A DNA stretch of 54,197 nucleotides from Pyrinomonadaceae bacterium MAG19_C2-C3 (GTDB lineage Bacteria > Acidobacteriota > Blastocatellia > Pyrinomonadales > Pyrinomonadaceae). The translations under genes were made by a program, and so were the position numbers. Below are positions 28,101-36,625 of the stretch, piece by piece. Position 1 is the stretch's first letter; each line of letters begins with the position of its first letter. The notes below the pieces were generated by a model. It had not been told where the DNA came from. It was given only the letters and a program-made list of their open reading frames with translations, and ran no database searches. The DNA lies in the NCBI GenBank assembly GCA_024330265.1, contig JANDLT010000035.1, forward strand, positions 1 through 54,197. Reading direction: 5' to 3'.

Positions 28101-30495
28101 GATTCTGACGCTCTCCGTTCCCATTCACATCTATTCCGCGACCAAACGCCAAGTTTGCCGCCATCACACCCGTACCGTAAAGGTCAACCGTCTGCGGCGA
28201 ATCGAAAGCATTGTCTTCAAACGTCAACGTCGCATAACGGAAATCGGGCGTCGTCGGAGCGAAGCGCGCCTTGACGATTGTCGAACTGTTCGCCGGAATC
28301 GTTACCGGCAGCGCGTCGGACGTGAAGCTAAATTCACTCGCGTCCGCGCCGCTTAAAGTGATGTTGGTGATAACCAAATCGCCCGCGCCCGCATTGGTGA
28401 TGATGATGTCTTGCGACGGACGATAGAAATGCGCGCTCGCGCCCGCGACCTGATTGCCGAAGTCAACGCTCGTCGCACTGAACGAGGCTTGCGGGTCGCT
28501 GCCGCCGCCTTCGAGCAGGACGCTGTGCGGGCTGCCTTCGGCGTCATCCGTCAAAGTCAGAAAAGCGATTCGCGCGTCGGTTGCCGAAGGCGTGAACGTG
28601 ACACCGATGATGCAAGTTGCGTTCGGCGCGATTGCCGCCGTGCAGGTGTTCGACGCGACGGCGAAATCATTCGCGTCCGCGCCCGTGGTTTCGACGTTCG
28701 AGACGTGCAAAGGCGCATCGCCCGTGTTCGTCACCGTCACGACTTGCGGCTGGCTCGTCGTGTTGAGCGGTTGCGTGCCGAAGTTGAGATTGTTCGGGTT
28801 TATACTGACAACGGGGGCGGTCGTCGGTGTGCCGCCGCAAGAACTCATATTGAGCAGCACGCCGACTTTGTTACCGTTGTCAGTAACTATCAGATCGGAG
28901 CGCGAATCGTTGTTGAAATCGCCTGCGAGGACAAAAGTTGCGGTGCCTAAAGGGTTCGGACTGAAGTATTGCGCCGCTCCGAAGTCGCCTGCACCATCGC
29001 CCGACAAAATCAGTATGTTGTCCGGCTGTGACCCAAACGTTCCGAGGATGTCTGTTTTGCCGTCGCCGTTAAAATCTGCTGCTGCCTGTATTGAGATGTC
29101 GCCGGAAATGCTGAACGAGGGCGTTGAAGAGAAACCGCCCGTTCCATCGTCCAAGAAAACCGATAAAGAGTTGTTGGGGGTACTATGCAAAACCGCCAAA
29201 TCTGTTTTGCCGTCGTCGTTGAAGTCGGCTGGCACTATTCGGTAGGGAGTTCCGACCGAGAAGCCGGTTGACGCCGCGAATCCTCCAATACCATTGCCTA
29301 AGAGTACTGAAACGATATTGGAGCTATATTGCGGGACGGCTAAATCCGCGTTGCCATCAGAGTTGAAGTCACTAATTACGAGGGCAGCGGGATTACCCCC
29401 TAGCGCGACGTTCGACGGTGAGGCGAAATTCCCCGCGCCATCGCTGAGTAAAATCGAGATGATGTTTGAGTCAAAATTGGTGACAGCTAAATCGCTGCTG
29501 CCGTCATTGTTGAAGTCTCCAGCAGCGATAGACTCCGGTCTCGCTCCAGTGGCGAATTCAGTCGCTGTGCCAAAGTCGCCCGCGCCGTTCCCTAAAAGTA
29601 TTGAGACTTTGCGCGGGAATGAAGTAAGCACCGCGAAGTCGAGATTGCCATCTGCGTTGAAGTCGCCAGTAGTTAGCCATGCCGGATTGCCGCCGACTGC
29701 ATAATTTACAGATGGACTAAAACCGCCCGTACCGTTGCCTAAAAGAACTGAGATGCTTGCGGGTCCCGAATTATTAGATGTCGCAGCGTCCAAATTACCG
29801 TCGTGGTTAAAATCGCCGATGACGATTGATCCGGGATAATTCCCGACACTGAAACCGGTCAGCGTGCTAAAGCTAAGGCACGCATCGGCGGGTAAAACAC
29901 TCGTCGTTACCGAAGCGGTAATGTCAGGCGGGTCGCCATTGATGTCACGTATTAAGGTAACCGTATTCGTAAATGTGCCAACCGTCGTCGGGGTGACGGT
30001 TATACTGATGTAGATAATTGAATCGCGTTTAATTTCGGCAATTTGGCACGTAACCGTTCCGGCGGATTCGGAGCAAGCGGTGGAAGCTGAATCGCTGGTA
30101 GCTGAAACATAAGTCATCCCTGCGGGCAGCGCATCAACCAGCGTGAGATTGTTAAAGCTATTAGAAGAATCATTATTACTTATGGAGATTTCGTAAGTTA
30201 GATTCGTCCCTAAAATGACGGGATTAGACGAATGTTGAAGCGTCACCTCAATATCAACATTATTCGCCGCGAAACTTGAAATAAAACCGCCGCCCGCCGT
30301 CCCTGCGCTATTGACGCTCACCAGTGTCGTCGTCCCGCCGTCGGCGAGCGCGGCGATAGTGGCGAGCGGCAAGATGCACGCAGTCAACAACAGGAGCGCG
30401 AGGCTTAAGCGGCGCGTGAAGTGTTCGCGGTTTATGTGTCGGTTGAAGAATGATTGGGCAAGAGAGATAGGGGCGTGTGGAGTCAGAGACAACAT
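25117..30495 (-). CDS. Giant secreted protein with DUF11, FG-GAP, ASH-like and RCC1 repeats
   Basis: 1792 aa. Signal sequence: LSLALLLLTACILPLATIAAL. Domains in order: one DUF11 (about 80-200); seven FG-GAP/VCBS units with calcium-type motifs such as DFNHDGNLD and DFNADGNLD (about 205-555); two ASH/HYDIN-like modules (LNFGTQPLNTTSQPQVVTVT, VDFGNQVAGAS); six RCC1 blades with DGTVWAWG (about 785-1125); a third ASH-like module; three DUF11 domains (about 1245-1600); and two Cys-containing beta-sandwiches like those of the 253-aa neighbour. AAAGGATAAACCATC precedes the ATG. No LPXTG, type IX or autotransporter signal was seen. Likely a cell-surface or released adhesin/scaffold. The mixture of an FG-GAP and an RCC1 propeller in one chain is notable. 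Confidence 0.88.
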   Translation of the reverse strand: MLSLTPHAPISLAQSFFNRHINREHFTRRLSLALLLLTACILPLATIAALADGGTTTLVSVNSAGTAGGGFISSFAANNVDIEVTLQHSSNPVILGTNLTYEISISNNDSSNSFNNLTLVDALPAGMTYVSATSDSASTACSESAGTVTCQIAEIKRDSIIYISITVTPTTVGTFTNTVTLIRDINGDPPDITASVTTSVLPADACLSFSTLTGFSVGNYPGSIVIGDFNHDGNLDAATSNNSGPASISVLLGNGTGGFSPSVNYAVGGNPAWLTTGDFNADGNLDFAVLTSFPRKVSILLGNGAGDFGTATEFATGARPESIAAGDFNNDGSSDLAVTNFDSNIISILLSDGAGNFASPSNVALGGNPAALVISDFNSDGNADLAVPQYSSNIVSVLLGNGIGGFAASTGFSVGTPYRIVPADFNDDGKTDLAVLHSTPNNSLSVFLDDGTGGFSSTPSFSISGDISIQAAADFNGDGKTDILGTFGSQPDNILILSGDGAGDFGAAQYFSPNPLGTATFVLAGDFNNDSRSDLIVTDNGNKVGVLLNMSSCGGTPTTAPVVSINPNNLNFGTQPLNTTSQPQVVTVTNTGDAPLHVSNVETTGADANDFAVASNTCTAAIAPNATCIIGVTFTPSATDARIAFLTLTDDAEGSPHSVLLEGGGSDPQASFSATSVDFGNQVAGASAHFYRPSQDIIITNAGAGDLVITNITLSGADASEFSFTSDALPVTIPANSSTIVKARFAPTTPDFRYATLTFEDNAFDSPQTVDLYGTGVMAANLAFGRGIDVNGNGERQNRWTPVQISGLSDVAAFAGNEQHTLALRTDGTVWAWGENSIGQLGDGTTTYRPTPVQVSGLSDVQEIAAGSLHSLALKSDGTVWAWGANGQNGQLGDGTTTNRATPVQVSGLANVVAISTKNNHNLALKSDGTVWAWGNNDSGQLGDGTITLRRTPVQVNNLSGVVAISASWDAHSMAAKADGSVWAWGYNSGGELGSGIPVESSSSLPVQVAGLNDVIAVALGQNHTLALKSDGTIWTLGSNGEGQLGMFPPVQTITPIQVTDLTGVKAISAGLSHNLVLKSDGTVWAWGWNISGELGIAEFDFASYTPVQTLGIGSGVFIEASYMSSFAVAASPVVTLDSSGLDFGRQIINTASAEQTVTVTNDGFAPLIINQNSGLIEGESRGDFTITANTCSTDVNPGDSCAISIAFAPVSAGDKNANLVLYDNAFDSAQVIPLTGTGSEPIDLRLEIGADPSPAHHGRNLTYYLRAINNGSSAATNVTLTDRLPTGLTFVSATPSQGTCSFASGTVTCDLESLAVGADAYVLLVVIPTRIGNVTNTASVTALQVDTNPANNSATETTEVVAVADIYVGMTASPDPVLVGGTLTYRIVVENYGIDAATGVTLTDTISAGTSFVSVRSTRGTCSGTTTVTCNIGTLANNATATVTLVVRPNVAGFTSNTATATANEYDPEPINEAGSGATVNAVADLAVTMTDAPDPVPLGSNVTYTIVVRNYGASPATGVVLSDTLPAGLTFVSAASTQGTCVKTSTVNCTIGNLANNQTATVTLVATAAAAGTLTNTASVSGAETDPNTSNNLNRQSTRVTTLVSLTLTPSTVTGACQTSTGKVTLSSPAPTGGAVVTLASLSAAAIIPSSVIVPGGLSSQTFIITTQSVAAAQTATIRATLGATIKTATLTLKPLTVQAMTLTPNPARGGTTIAGTVTLTCAATSATTVTLSSSNTSVARPTSSSVVVAAGATTASFQVTTTATTTTRTTFINARAGGITKSLSLTVTP

Positions 30496-30998
30496 GATGG
30501 TTTATCCTTTCGCAAGCCGTGTGAGGGTGGCTTCAGTCCGACGAATACGAGGGGTTATTTGACAATCAGCATCACGGCGATTTGAGTATAAAAACCTCAA
30601 TTTTGCGCGTTAGTAATTAGCGGGCTAAATCAGTTCTCGATCTTTTAAGGCGGAACACTTCCGGGATAAGCGTTCGCGTGTCGTTTGCACACTGGCGAAA
30701 GTTCTTGTCGCCAAGTCCGATTCGGAAGTACCGTGCGCGGCGAAGGACTCGCGGCTTAGAGATTTACGGGCGACATTTCGCGCTCGCTTCCGAATTTAAT
30801 CTGCGGAATATACACCCGCTCACGGAATTTGAAAATACGTAAAATGGCGTATATCCGCCTCGCCTGATTTGCCTTACTTATTAACGCGACGTTTGAGAGA
30901 AAAAACTATCAGGGGCGAAGAAAAAATCTCACGCGGATTTTCTATTGATGAACATGAAGGTTTGATAAAGTCCGCCGTACTTCAAAGTGTTTGACTAA
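30496..30998. other. Intergenic region upstream of the giant gene
   Basis: About 500 bp between divergent units. It should contain the promoter of the giant gene (minus strand). Small imperfect palindromes are present (for example CGGAAGT/ACTTCCG around 30646 and 30751), but I could assign no known riboswitch or RNA. Confidence 0.35.
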
Positions 30999-31236
30999 TG
31001 TCTGAACACTTTTCATTGTCCCGTAGGGACTTTCGAGAATAGCCCAGCGATTCATCGCTGGGTGTGGTGTGCGATAGATTTTCAGTCCCGTAAGGGACGG
31101 CTGACGAGCGGCTAATGGCAAAGATTCAGCCGTCCCTACGGGACTCTGGAATCTATTTACCGGCTCGTCCCAGCGATGAATCGCTGGGCTATTACACGGA
31201 AGTCCCTACGGGACAAAATCGAAAACTGTCCAGACA
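30999..31236. mobile_element. Composite inverted repeat, TGTCTG ends, CGATTCATCG hairpins
   Basis: Outer arms of about 35 bases are imperfect complements (TGTCTGAACACTTTTC at left, ending CTGTCCAGACA at right). Each arm continues into GTCCCGTAGGGACT-type hairpins, then CCCAGCGATTCATCGCTGGG (left) and CCCAGCGATGAATCGCTGGG (right). Same architecture as 24062-24298. It lies directly upstream of the sigma factor gene. Confidence 0.75.
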
Positions 31237-31280
31237 TCAGAGCATTTGAATAAGATTTTGAAATTATGAGGGGAGAAGCG

Positions 31281-31853
31281 ATGACGACGGATGAGCCACA
31301 GAACATCACCGAACTGCTGGCGGTGTGGAACACGGGCGACGCTTCCGCGATGGAAAGATTGATGCCCCTCGTCGAGACGGAACTGCGTCGTATCGCGTAC
31401 CACTACATGCAGCGCGAAGGTGTCAATCACACTTTGCAGCCGACCGCCCTCGTCAACGAAGCTTACCTAAAACTTAACGAACAAAAGGGGGTGCGCTGGC
31501 AGAACCGTTCGCACTTCTTCGCCATCGCCGCGAAGTTGATGCGGCGCGTACTCGTTGACCACGCGCGAAAGCGTTTGAGCAACAAACGCGGCGGCGGGGC
31601 GGGGCGCGTCGAACTCGAAGAAGCCAGCGCACTTACGCCGGAAAAGAGCGCGCAACTCCTCGCCTTAGACGAAGCCTTAGAGCGTCTCGCAGAAGTTGAT
31701 AGCTTGAAAAGTCAGATCGTCGAGATGCGTCACTTCGGCGGCATGAGCGTCGAGGAGACGGCGGAAGCCTTGAACGTCGCCCCCATCACGGTGATGCGCC
31801 ATTGGAATCTGGCGCGGGCATGGCTGCGACACGCCCTTGAAGACGACGTTTGA
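31281..31853 (+). CDS. ECF-type RNA polymerase sigma factor (TIGR02999-like)
   Basis: About 190 aa. Sigma region 2 is LQPTALVNEAYLKLNEQKGVRWQNRSHFFAIAAKLMRRVL (residues about 45-95) and region 4 is VEMRHFGGMSVEETAEALNVAPITVMRHWNLARAWL, a helix-turn-helix. This is the ECF subgroup common in Acidobacteria and Planctomycetes, where it is linked to membrane Ser/Thr kinases rather than classic anti-sigma factors. ATG 31281 has AGGGGAGAAGCG directly before it and is preferred to ATG 31266. The kinase gene follows 390 bp later on the same strand, separated by an inverted repeat. Probably controlled by that kinase; that is inference. Confidence 0.92.
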   Translation: MTTDEPQNITELLAVWNTGDASAMERLMPLVETELRRIAYHYMQREGVNHTLQPTALVNEAYLKLNEQKGVRWQNRSHFFAIAAKLMRRVLVDHARKRLSNKRGGGAGRVELEEASALTPEKSAQLLALDEALERLAEVDSLKSQIVEMRHFGGMSVEETAEALNVAPITVMRHWNLARAWLRHALEDDV

Positions 31854-31872
31854 GCGATTCTTAGATTTATAT

Positions 31873-32163
31873 CACTCATTTTACGCGATTTCGATTCTTT
31901 GCTCTGAAAGAGCATCAAGAAGGTAGCCAGTGGCAAGCACGGCTTCGTGCGCCGCTTCTGGAACATGACACACAACCCGCCCGCGCCCTGAAAGAGGCGC
32001 GAAGAAACATGGTAAGACACGCAACGTGTTCAAACATTCTATGCGCCCTGTCAGGGCGCGGACATCTTTTCTACATCGTAACCAGAGGCGGCGCACAAAG
32101 TCGTGCTTGCCACTGGCTACCTTCTTCCGTGTCCTTTCAGGACATGACTGCGTAAGGTGAGTT
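31873..32163. mobile_element. Composite inverted repeat between sigma factor and kinase genes
   Basis: A 24-bp perfect inverted pair (31918-31941, 32102-32125) sits inside outer ends CACTCATTTTACGCGATTT and GCGTAAGGTGAGTT. Short TGAAAG/CTTTCA-loop hairpins (TGCTCTGAAAGAGCA near 31900; GTCCTTTCAGGAC near 32131) add further structure. The outer ends match those of 37430-37721, so the two are one family. As RNA it would form a large stem between the two genes. Confidence 0.75.
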
Positions 32164-32243
32164 ATTTCAATTCGTTTCGGATACGGGCGAGATAGTCCGA
32201 AAGCCTTTTTGTCGCGTTACCTATCAGAGAAGGTAACACCATT

Positions 32244-35237
32244 ATGGAAAATGCACGCTGGCAACAAATCGAACACCTCTACTTCGCCGCGCTTGAACAG
32301 TCTCCCGCCGAACGCGCCGCGTTTCTCGCGCGTGAATGCGCCGATGATGAAGCGTTGCGCCGCGAAGTCACTTCACTCATTAGCGCGGACGATGAGACAG
32401 GCGACTTCTTAAACGACCCGGATTTCGAGTTGGGATTGTCGCTGCTCGCGCGCACCTCATCGAGACTTCACGCCGGGCAGGAGTTCGGCGATTACGCGAT
32501 TGTGCGCTTCATCGGACGGGGCGGAATGGGCGAAGTTTATCTGGCGAAAGACGGACGTTTGAAACGTCAAGTCGCGCTTAAATTATTGCCGGAACAGTTG
32601 ATTGCCGAATCTCAATTCACGCGCCGCTTCGAGCATGAAGCCCGCATCGCGGCGTCACTCGCGCATCCTCACATCGCGCACATTTACGAAATCGGCGAAC
32701 ACGACGCGCAACGCTTCATCGCTATGGAATACGTCGCGGGCGTGACCTTGCGCGAACGCCTGCGCGATAAAAAACCTTTGCCGCAACGCGAAGCCTTACG
32801 CATCGCCGCGCAAGTCGCTTCGGGACTCGCGGCGGCGCACGAAGCCGGAATCATTCACCGCGACATTAAACCGGAAAACATCATGGTGCGCCCCGACGGG
32901 TTCATCAAGATTCTGGATTTCGGTCTGGCGAAGCTAAGTAAGAACGAAAACGGAGCGGACGACGAAGCGGGGAACGCCGCGAGTTATATCACCGAGCAGG
33001 GGCTGATTCTCGGCACGACGCGCTACATGTCGCCCGAACAGGCGCGCGGACAAGCGGCGGACGCGCGCACGGATGTCTGGAGTTTGGGCGTCGTCCTGTA
33101 TGAGATGCTCACGGGCGAACCGCCTTTCGCGGGCGCGACGACGAGCGACATCATCGCCGAAATACTGAAAGCCGAACCGTCTTTCATCAAGATTGACGCG
33201 GATGTGAAACAAGCGAATCTCGCTTCTCCGCTCGCGCGTCAGGTGCTTGAGCGCGCGATGCGTAAAAACGCCGACGAAAGATATGAGTCGGCAAGCGAGA
33301 TGCAAAGAGATTTGCATTTCGCACTTGACGACTTAACCAATCGAAACGAAAACCTCACCACGCATCGCCACGTCGCAACCACGTCCGGCGCGCGTTCGTT
33401 CGCCTCACGCCGCACGCTTTTAATCACGCTTCTCTTCGCAAGTCTTATCATCGGCGCGGCGGCTTTCAACTTTTATCAAAGCGATTCGGGCTTTATCACC
33501 CGCACGAATGAACTCGATGCGTCATCATCATCGTCATCCCACACGTTCACCACACACGCTCCGCTTAATCTAACCGCGACGCCCATCACGCAAGACGAAA
33601 ACATTATCGTCGCGGCGATGTCTCCCGACGCGCGAAGCATCGCTTACGCCCGCGAAGAACAGGCGGGGCAAGGCGTGTGGCTGCGCGACGTGGAAACGGG
33701 GGCGACGCGCGTGATAGTTCCCTCGTCGTCGAACATGGATTTTGAAGGCGGCGGTTTAGCGTTCTCCCCCGACGGGGCGATGCTCTATTACACTGTTTTT
33801 GAAAACGATAGTCTTGACGGCACACTCTACCGCGTCAATCTTTCAAACCCCGCGCCCGAAGCCTTACTGCGACAGATTGACAACGCCGTGTCGTTCGCGC
33901 CCGACGGCAAACGCATCGCTTACTTTGTTATCAAAAGCGACCACGAGCGTTTGATGATTGCCGATGTTGACGGAGCGAATCAACGCGAAATCACGCGCCG
34001 TCGCCGCCCGCAATTTCTCACGCAAGAAGGACATCCGGCGTGGTCGCCCGACGGCAAACGAATCGCTTTCGCCGAAGGACTCCGCGCCGCGAAACGTCAA
34101 ATGAACATAGTGATTTACGATTTGACGACCGAACGCGAAACGGAACTTTTCGCTGCGGGTTGGGCGGACATCAGACATCTCGCGTGGCTGCCCGACGGCG
34201 GCGGACTCGTGATGACGGCGCGTGAAAGCACGCAGGATACGAAGACACAACTCTACCGCGTCGCTTACCCGAACGGCGAAGTTACGCCGCTCACCGACGA
34301 CCAAAACGCTTATGCCGGAATCAGCCTCGCGCGCCACGCAAACGGCGAAGTTAATGTTTTGACGAGTGTGGTAAAGGAGAAGGCGAACATCTTTGTTCTT
34401 GATGACGAAAGCGCGTTTGACGGGGCGAAGGCGCGTCAGGTGACTGACGGCGAAGATGCGAATAATCAAGGTATCGCGTGGACATCGGACGGACGCATCG
34501 TTTATGGCTCAAACGCCGGTGGCAAAGGTTACGACATCTGGATTACCGATGCCGACGGCAACCATCGCCATCAACTAACCGATGACGCGATGTTTGATTC
34601 CGACCCCGATGTGACACCCGACAATCGCTTTGTAATTTTCAGTTCACCGCGCGGCGGTGGCGTCCATCACCTGTGGCGCGCATCGCTCGACGGCAGCAAT
34701 TTAACTCAACTCACGAGCGGCATGGGTGAATACTATCCGAACTGCTCGCCGCTCGGCGGTTGGATTGTCTATCATCGCTTGAGCGCGGGCGACTCAATTT
34801 CGGTGTGGAAAATTACGTCTGACGGCGGTGCGCCCGTGCAACTAACATCTAAAAGCACAACCCGCGCGGTTGTTTCGCCGGACGGCAACCGCGTCGTCTC
34901 GACCCATCGCCCGACAAGCGAAGAAGGGGCGTTCAGCTTAATCGTGTATCCGTTAAACGGCGCGCGAGACGAAACCAAACTCATCACACCGCTTCCGGGA
35001 GCGCGACTATTTATTCCGGCGCGCTGGTCAGCCGACGGGCGCAGTATTATCTATGTTGTTCACCGTGACGGAGCGGATAACCTGTGGCGGCATTCGCTCG
35101 AAGATAACTCGACCTACCGGCTAACCCGCTTTACAACCGATTCGATTTACGCTTTCGATTTATCTACGGACGGCAAGCGCGTGGCTCTCGCACGCGGCAA
35201 CCAAACTACCAGCCTAACGCTTCTGACCGACAAGTAG
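32244..35237 (+). CDS. Membrane serine/threonine protein kinase with TolB/WD40-like beta-propeller
   Basis: 997 aa. An N-terminal helical segment of about 70 aa (WQQIEHLYFAALEQSPAERA) is typical of acidobacterial kinases. The kinase domain (about 80-345) has GRGGMGEVYLAKD, the Lys in VALKLL, HRDIKPENIM, DFGLAKL and GTTRYMSPEQARG, all catalytic residues present. One transmembrane helix (about 392-412, TLLITLLFASLIIGAAAF) leads to an extracytoplasmic propeller of TolB/PD40 repeats (SPDGKRIAF, TPDNRFVIF, SADGRSIIY). The propeller probably senses a ligand outside and the kinase signals inside. AGAAGG precedes the ATG. Partner is likely the sigma factor upstream. No PASTA or PEGA domain. Confidence 0.93.
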   Translation: MENARWQQIEHLYFAALEQSPAERAAFLARECADDEALRREVTSLISADDETGDFLNDPDFELGLSLLARTSSRLHAGQEFGDYAIVRFIGRGGMGEVYLAKDGRLKRQVALKLLPEQLIAESQFTRRFEHEARIAASLAHPHIAHIYEIGEHDAQRFIAMEYVAGVTLRERLRDKKPLPQREALRIAAQVASGLAAAHEAGIIHRDIKPENIMVRPDGFIKILDFGLAKLSKNENGADDEAGNAASYITEQGLILGTTRYMSPEQARGQAADARTDVWSLGVVLYEMLTGEPPFAGATTSDIIAEILKAEPSFIKIDADVKQANLASPLARQVLERAMRKNADERYESASEMQRDLHFALDDLTNRNENLTTHRHVATTSGARSFASRRTLLITLLFASLIIGAAAFNFYQSDSGFITRTNELDASSSSSSHTFTTHAPLNLTATPITQDENIIVAAMSPDARSIAYAREEQAGQGVWLRDVETGATRVIVPSSSNMDFEGGGLAFSPDGAMLYYTVFENDSLDGTLYRVNLSNPAPEALLRQIDNAVSFAPDGKRIAYFVIKSDHERLMIADVDGANQREITRRRRPQFLTQEGHPAWSPDGKRIAFAEGLRAAKRQMNIVIYDLTTERETELFAAGWADIRHLAWLPDGGGLVMTARESTQDTKTQLYRVAYPNGEVTPLTDDQNAYAGISLARHANGEVNVLTSVVKEKANIFVLDDESAFDGAKARQVTDGEDANNQGIAWTSDGRIVYGSNAGGKGYDIWITDADGNHRHQLTDDAMFDSDPDVTPDNRFVIFSSPRGGGVHHLWRASLDGSNLTQLTSGMGEYYPNCSPLGGWIVYHRLSAGDSISVWKITSDGGAPVQLTSKSTTRAVVSPDGNRVVSTHRPTSEEGAFSLIVYPLNGARDETKLITPLPGARLFIPARWSADGRSIIYVVHRDGADNLWRHSLEDNSTYRLTRFTTDSIYAFDLSTDGKRVALARGNQTTSLTLLTDK

Positions 35238-35272
35238 CCGGACGATTTGAAACTAAAGGGAGATTATTAACG

Positions 35273-35539
35273 ATGGGCGAAACTCAACAAACCGATGCCG
35301 CGCGGCAACCGACACCCGACGCTTATCCTTTATGCGTGCGGTGTGATAAGCCCGTCGAAAGCTTAACCGTCAACGCGCACCCGACCGATACCGAAAAAGT
35401 CATCGTCCGCTATGAATGTCACGGCGAACATGTTACTCACACCCTACCCGCAAACCTGTTGACACGCGATAAGGGCTTGGCGGGCTACACTGCTTTCAGC
35501 GCGTACACCAGCGGGCTGATGCCGAACCACGAAAAGTAA
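35273..35539 (+). CDS. Small cysteine-containing hypothetical protein
   Basis: 88 aa, 35 bp after the kinase gene with a good ribosome site (AAGGGAGA), so probably in the same transcript. CVRCDKP near residue 23 and YECHGEHVTH near 42-52 form a C-x-x-C...C-x-H pattern that could bind one metal ion. No known family recognised. Given its position it might be a target or modulator of the kinase; that is speculation. Confidence 0.7.
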   Translation: MGETQQTDAARQPTPDAYPLCVRCDKPVESLTVNAHPTDTEKVIVRYECHGEHVTHTLPANLLTRDKGLAGYTAFSAYTSGLMPNHEK

Positions 35540-35586
35540 AGCCTTGGTTTCACATCGCTCACTTCGGTTATCAATCTTGACGCGCA

Positions 35587-36558
35587 TTAAGTACGACGTG
35601 TGGAGCGGGCTTTCGGTTTTGCTTTCGTCCTTTGCGGCACAACCGCGAACATGCGTCCGTCCGCCAATGCTCTGCCCGCCGCGATACTATTTAGAGAGAC
35701 GACGAAGCCTTGTCCGCGCGTCACACGCTTCAAAATTTCGGCGTGCGTGTCTTCGTTAATCGCCAGAGGGTTCACGCCGTAAAGTTCAAGTTCGCGCCGC
35801 AGACTGGCGAGGGTTGAAGTCTTGCGCTCATAAACATCCGAGTACACATAAAGCTTGCCGCCTTCGACGATTTGCGTATCGTAATTGATGTCAACCGGAA
35901 GCGGCGCATCGAGTTTTGCGACCACCGTGTTGAAAGTCCGCTTCGCGTTGGCGATGTCTTTCCCCGACACATCGGCATCACGCGCAAACACAATCTTTTC
36001 CGCCAAGTCGTACAAATCCGCGCGCACCATACGCAAACATCCGTGCGAAACGAGATTGCCGAGATTACCCGCGCCGTTCGCTTCGTGAATCAAGTAACCG
36101 TGACCGAGCGGGATTTTCAATTTGCCGAGAGGATTCGCCGGACTCGAAGCCGGAATGATTTGACCGGGACGCACGCCTTTACGCTCACCGACCCAATCAC
36201 TATCGGGCGGTATCCAATCGGGATTCCAAATCACTTCACTCGCGCGCAGTTCACCGACGAAAATCGGATAATCTTTCAAACCTATACCGACCGAATAGGT
36301 TTTGACTTCCCTGCCGTTCTGCCACAAAGTCAAACGGAACGCCGGAACGTCAACCGTGATTTTTATATCGGGCTGCGAAGGCTGAAGCGTCGCGCGCTCG
36401 ACAGTCCCGCCCGTGTATTTATCCGAACGCGCCGATTCGTTGCGCTCGGCAAACCGGATGCTGCCCGGCGTTTCGGTTTGCGAGTAAATCGCGGTGGAAC
36501 TCGCCATGACGAACGCCGCGACAAATATAAATTTCTGTATCAAACTGTTTTTGTGCAT
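35587..36558 (-). CDS. L,D-transpeptidase (YkuD domain), exported
   Basis: 323 aa. The signal peptide (FIFVAAFVMASSTAIYSQ) is followed by a YkuD catalytic domain (about 65-200) with HGYLIHE and the active-site motif SHGCLRM (Cys about 172). These enzymes form 3-3 peptidoglycan cross-links or attach lipoproteins. A C-terminal extension of about 120 residues (PLPVDINYDTQIVEGGKLYV, then LASLRRELELYGVNPLAI) follows the catalytic domain, as in Erf/YnhG-like members, and ends in a basic tail. Convergent with the 88-aa gene. A frameshifted methyltransferase gene starts 68 bp away in the opposite direction. Confidence 0.92.
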   Translation of the reverse strand: MHKNSLIQKFIFVAAFVMASSTAIYSQTETPGSIRFAERNESARSDKYTGGTVERATLQPSQPDIKITVDVPAFRLTLWQNGREVKTYSVGIGLKDYPIFVGELRASEVIWNPDWIPPDSDWVGERKGVRPGQIIPASSPANPLGKLKIPLGHGYLIHEANGAGNLGNLVSHGCLRMVRADLYDLAEKIVFARDADVSGKDIANAKRTFNTVVAKLDAPLPVDINYDTQIVEGGKLYVYSDVYERKTSTLASLRRELELYGVNPLAINEDTHAEILKRVTRGQGFVVSLNSIAAGRALADGRMFAVVPQRTKAKPKARSTRRT

Positions 36559-36625
36559 AAAGCTTTAATGCCTCACCGCGTTTGGCGGTTGCCCGTCACG
36601 CACGGCTTTCGCTTTCTCGATAATT

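Noticed and set aside
28411..29245. Plus-strand frames opposite the giant protein's FG-GAP region
   Set aside because: Generated by repeated codons of the FG-GAP units on the minus strand; no start signals.
30600..30900. Possible riboswitch upstream of the giant gene
   Set aside because: I compared it by eye with c-di-GMP (GEMM) core motifs and found no match; the local palindromes are weak.
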